Source of the DNA: Melanocharis versteri
Lineage: Eukaryota > Chordata > Aves > Passeriformes > Melanocharitidae
NCBI GenBank assembly: GCA_013397845.1
Contig: VZTG01003728.1
Location: forward strand, 1,218,225 to 1,282,224
Direction of reading: 5' to 3'
DNA length: 64,000 bases
In this document: positions 62,791 to 64,000 of the stretch, piece after piece
Numbering within the stretch: position 1 is the stretch's first letter
How the letters are laid out: every line of letters starts with the position of its first letter
The notes under the pieces: model-generated
What the model was told of the DNA's origin: nothing
The model's database searches: none
The model's input: the letters and a program-made list of their open reading frames with translations, nothing else
Position numbers and translations under genes: made by a program

Positions 62791-64000
62791 AACTTAGGAA
62801 AATCAACTTGGATAAAAACAATGCAGAAATGTCTCTCATCATATGGTTGAAAGGCAACCTTACCCACTGAATTTTCTGAAACTTGACAGGTTTCAGTAAT
62901 TCTGAGTCTCAGGCAAAACTTGCTTTCTTGTTACATTGCTAATGAAGACAGACTCTTTATTTCTACAAGAAAAGTTTTTAATTTCGTCCACTGTCTATTC
63001 TTGAAAGAGAACAAGATGGGGTTTTTTTTCTTTTTTTATCATGAGCACATACTCTTTCAGCCAAGAGTTTTGCAGTTTCATACATGTGCCCTTGTTATTT
63101 CATCTGCTTTCTTTCTCTCTGAAAGCTTCACTTGTGAGAGGATGTGTGGAGATCCACAGGATAGGCTACAGATGCTTGTCGGGGCAGCTGATCTGATGGA
63201 TGGACTTGTCCCCTTCACTGAGGGATGCATTCAGCTTATTTTTCAAGAACTTTTATTTACTGTCTAACAGATAGATCTGAAATTCAGTGTTTCAGAAGAA
63301 AATACACTGTGTTCTTGTTCTGCAGTACATATGTCACCAGTGGACCTGTAATTTAATGACCTTATGCAGGTCATTATTTTTGTCGTTAAATGACAAATTA
63401 CTTTCAGACAGGCTCTCAGTAGAGAGCTTGACTCTTGTCATTCTAAGGTGAAACCCATGGGTCCTTCCTAAATCTCAAGTTAAACTTCTTGTGTTTCTGC
63501 TGTCTTTGGTGCAAGAATTCTTTGCCCTGATGCCCTGGCCCAGGGTGCTACAATGCCACCTGTAGCTGTCCAGGGCTTTTTCCACCCCTCTTGGTGTGTA
63601 GGTCTTTGGAAAGAGATTAGATATAGAATTAGCAGACAACTTCATGAATCGCAACTATTAGCAGCTTTCCAAAGCTGAAGTTAATGCAGTATTCACATGA
63701 TAATCAACAATAGGATATAAATGATGAAACAGGTATGGAATAATCCCCAAGCAATGCATACTGCAGTCCCATCAAGCAGCCTCACTTTGTAAGCTGCTTT
63801 GTGAGATTAATAAACACATCAATGCAGAATCCAATTCAGGAGTGCTGTAAATCACTGGAAGCATCAGGTGAAATTGTGCCACAAGTGCAGTTAACAGAGG
63901 TTTTGGTATCAACTTCACCATGGGCAGGACTTCATGCCTGGTCTCAGGAGTAATTTTTTTTTTATTTACCTGACGTGAGAAACTGGTGCTGGGCAGAGCC
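62791..64000. other. Unique sequence, no gene seen
   Basis: A 115-codon plus-strand frame at 62920-63267 has no recognisable domain and includes a Phe run from a T-rich tract. Inverted repeats occur at 63355-63375 and 63379-63397. Confidence 0.45.
63355..63375. promoter_or_regulatory. Everted AGGTCA repeat (ER5-like)
   Basis: TGACCT and AGGTCA are separated by TATGC, and the flanking AA/TT extends each arm to eight perfectly paired bases. AGGTCA is the half-site of many nuclear receptors, but the everted 5-base arrangement is not a standard high-affinity layout, so function is speculative. Confidence 0.25.

Noticed and set aside
1..64000. CRISPR arrays, bacterial operons, phage or plasmid features
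   Set aside because: No regularly spaced repeats, dense coding or ribosome binding sites; CR1 and LTR repeats show an animal (bird) genome.

Overview
The window looks like avian nuclear DNA, probably a neoavian bird and perhaps a passerine. This rests on interspersed repeats: several CR1 LINE copies with the bird-type 3' end (GGTTGGACTAGATGATC-like core followed by ATTCTATGATT-like ends), a solo ERVL-type LTR, and an ERVK-type LTR family present twice. The rest is AT-rich, CpG-poor unique sequence with scattered microsatellites. There are no operons, ribosome binding sites or dense coding frames. Two N gaps (308 and 291 bases) and two single Ns mark assembly joins.

No host protein-coding gene, tRNA, rRNA or known ncRNA could be supported. 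Open frames are nearly all under 140 codons, many begin at GTG, and none matches a protein family I recognise. The window is best read as intergenic sequence or the inside of a very long intron.

Layout. 1-2.6 kb: a minus-strand CR1 tail, a C-rich/CpG-rich patch broken by a gap, and a 506-bp block present twice 605 bp apart (CR1 3' ends), which looks like an assembly duplication. 2.6-13.3 kb: AT-rich unique sequence with one CR1 tail at 10.0 kb. 13.35-14.08 kb: a long minus-strand CR1. 14-23.4 kb: unique sequence with an AT microsatellite and a possible old LTR near 21.5-22.0 kb. 23.4-24.7 kb: an LTR-like fragment, a gap, then most of an ERVK-type LTR. 27.1 kb: a CR1 tail. 33.2-33.9 kb: an ERVL-type solo LTR with a probable 5-bp target duplication, part of whose middle is replaced by an antisense piece of the ERVK-type LTR. 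35.7 kb: a 2-copy ~60-bp tandem duplication. 38.15-39.0 kb: an ancient CR1 reverse-transcriptase fragment. 44.55-44.67 kb: an abrupt C-rich patch with minus-strand G-quadruplex potential and a single N. 52.25-52.63 and 56.39-57.02 kb: two further CR1 copies in opposite orientations. 58.8 kb: a 3-copy 29-bp minisatellite. 62.5-62.8 kb: a possible degraded antisense LTR. The remainder is unannotated unique sequence.

No genes act together here. The observations most worth checking are the chimeric LTR, the duplicated block next to the GC-rich gap, and the G4-prone patch. I did not find a convincing new biological system.
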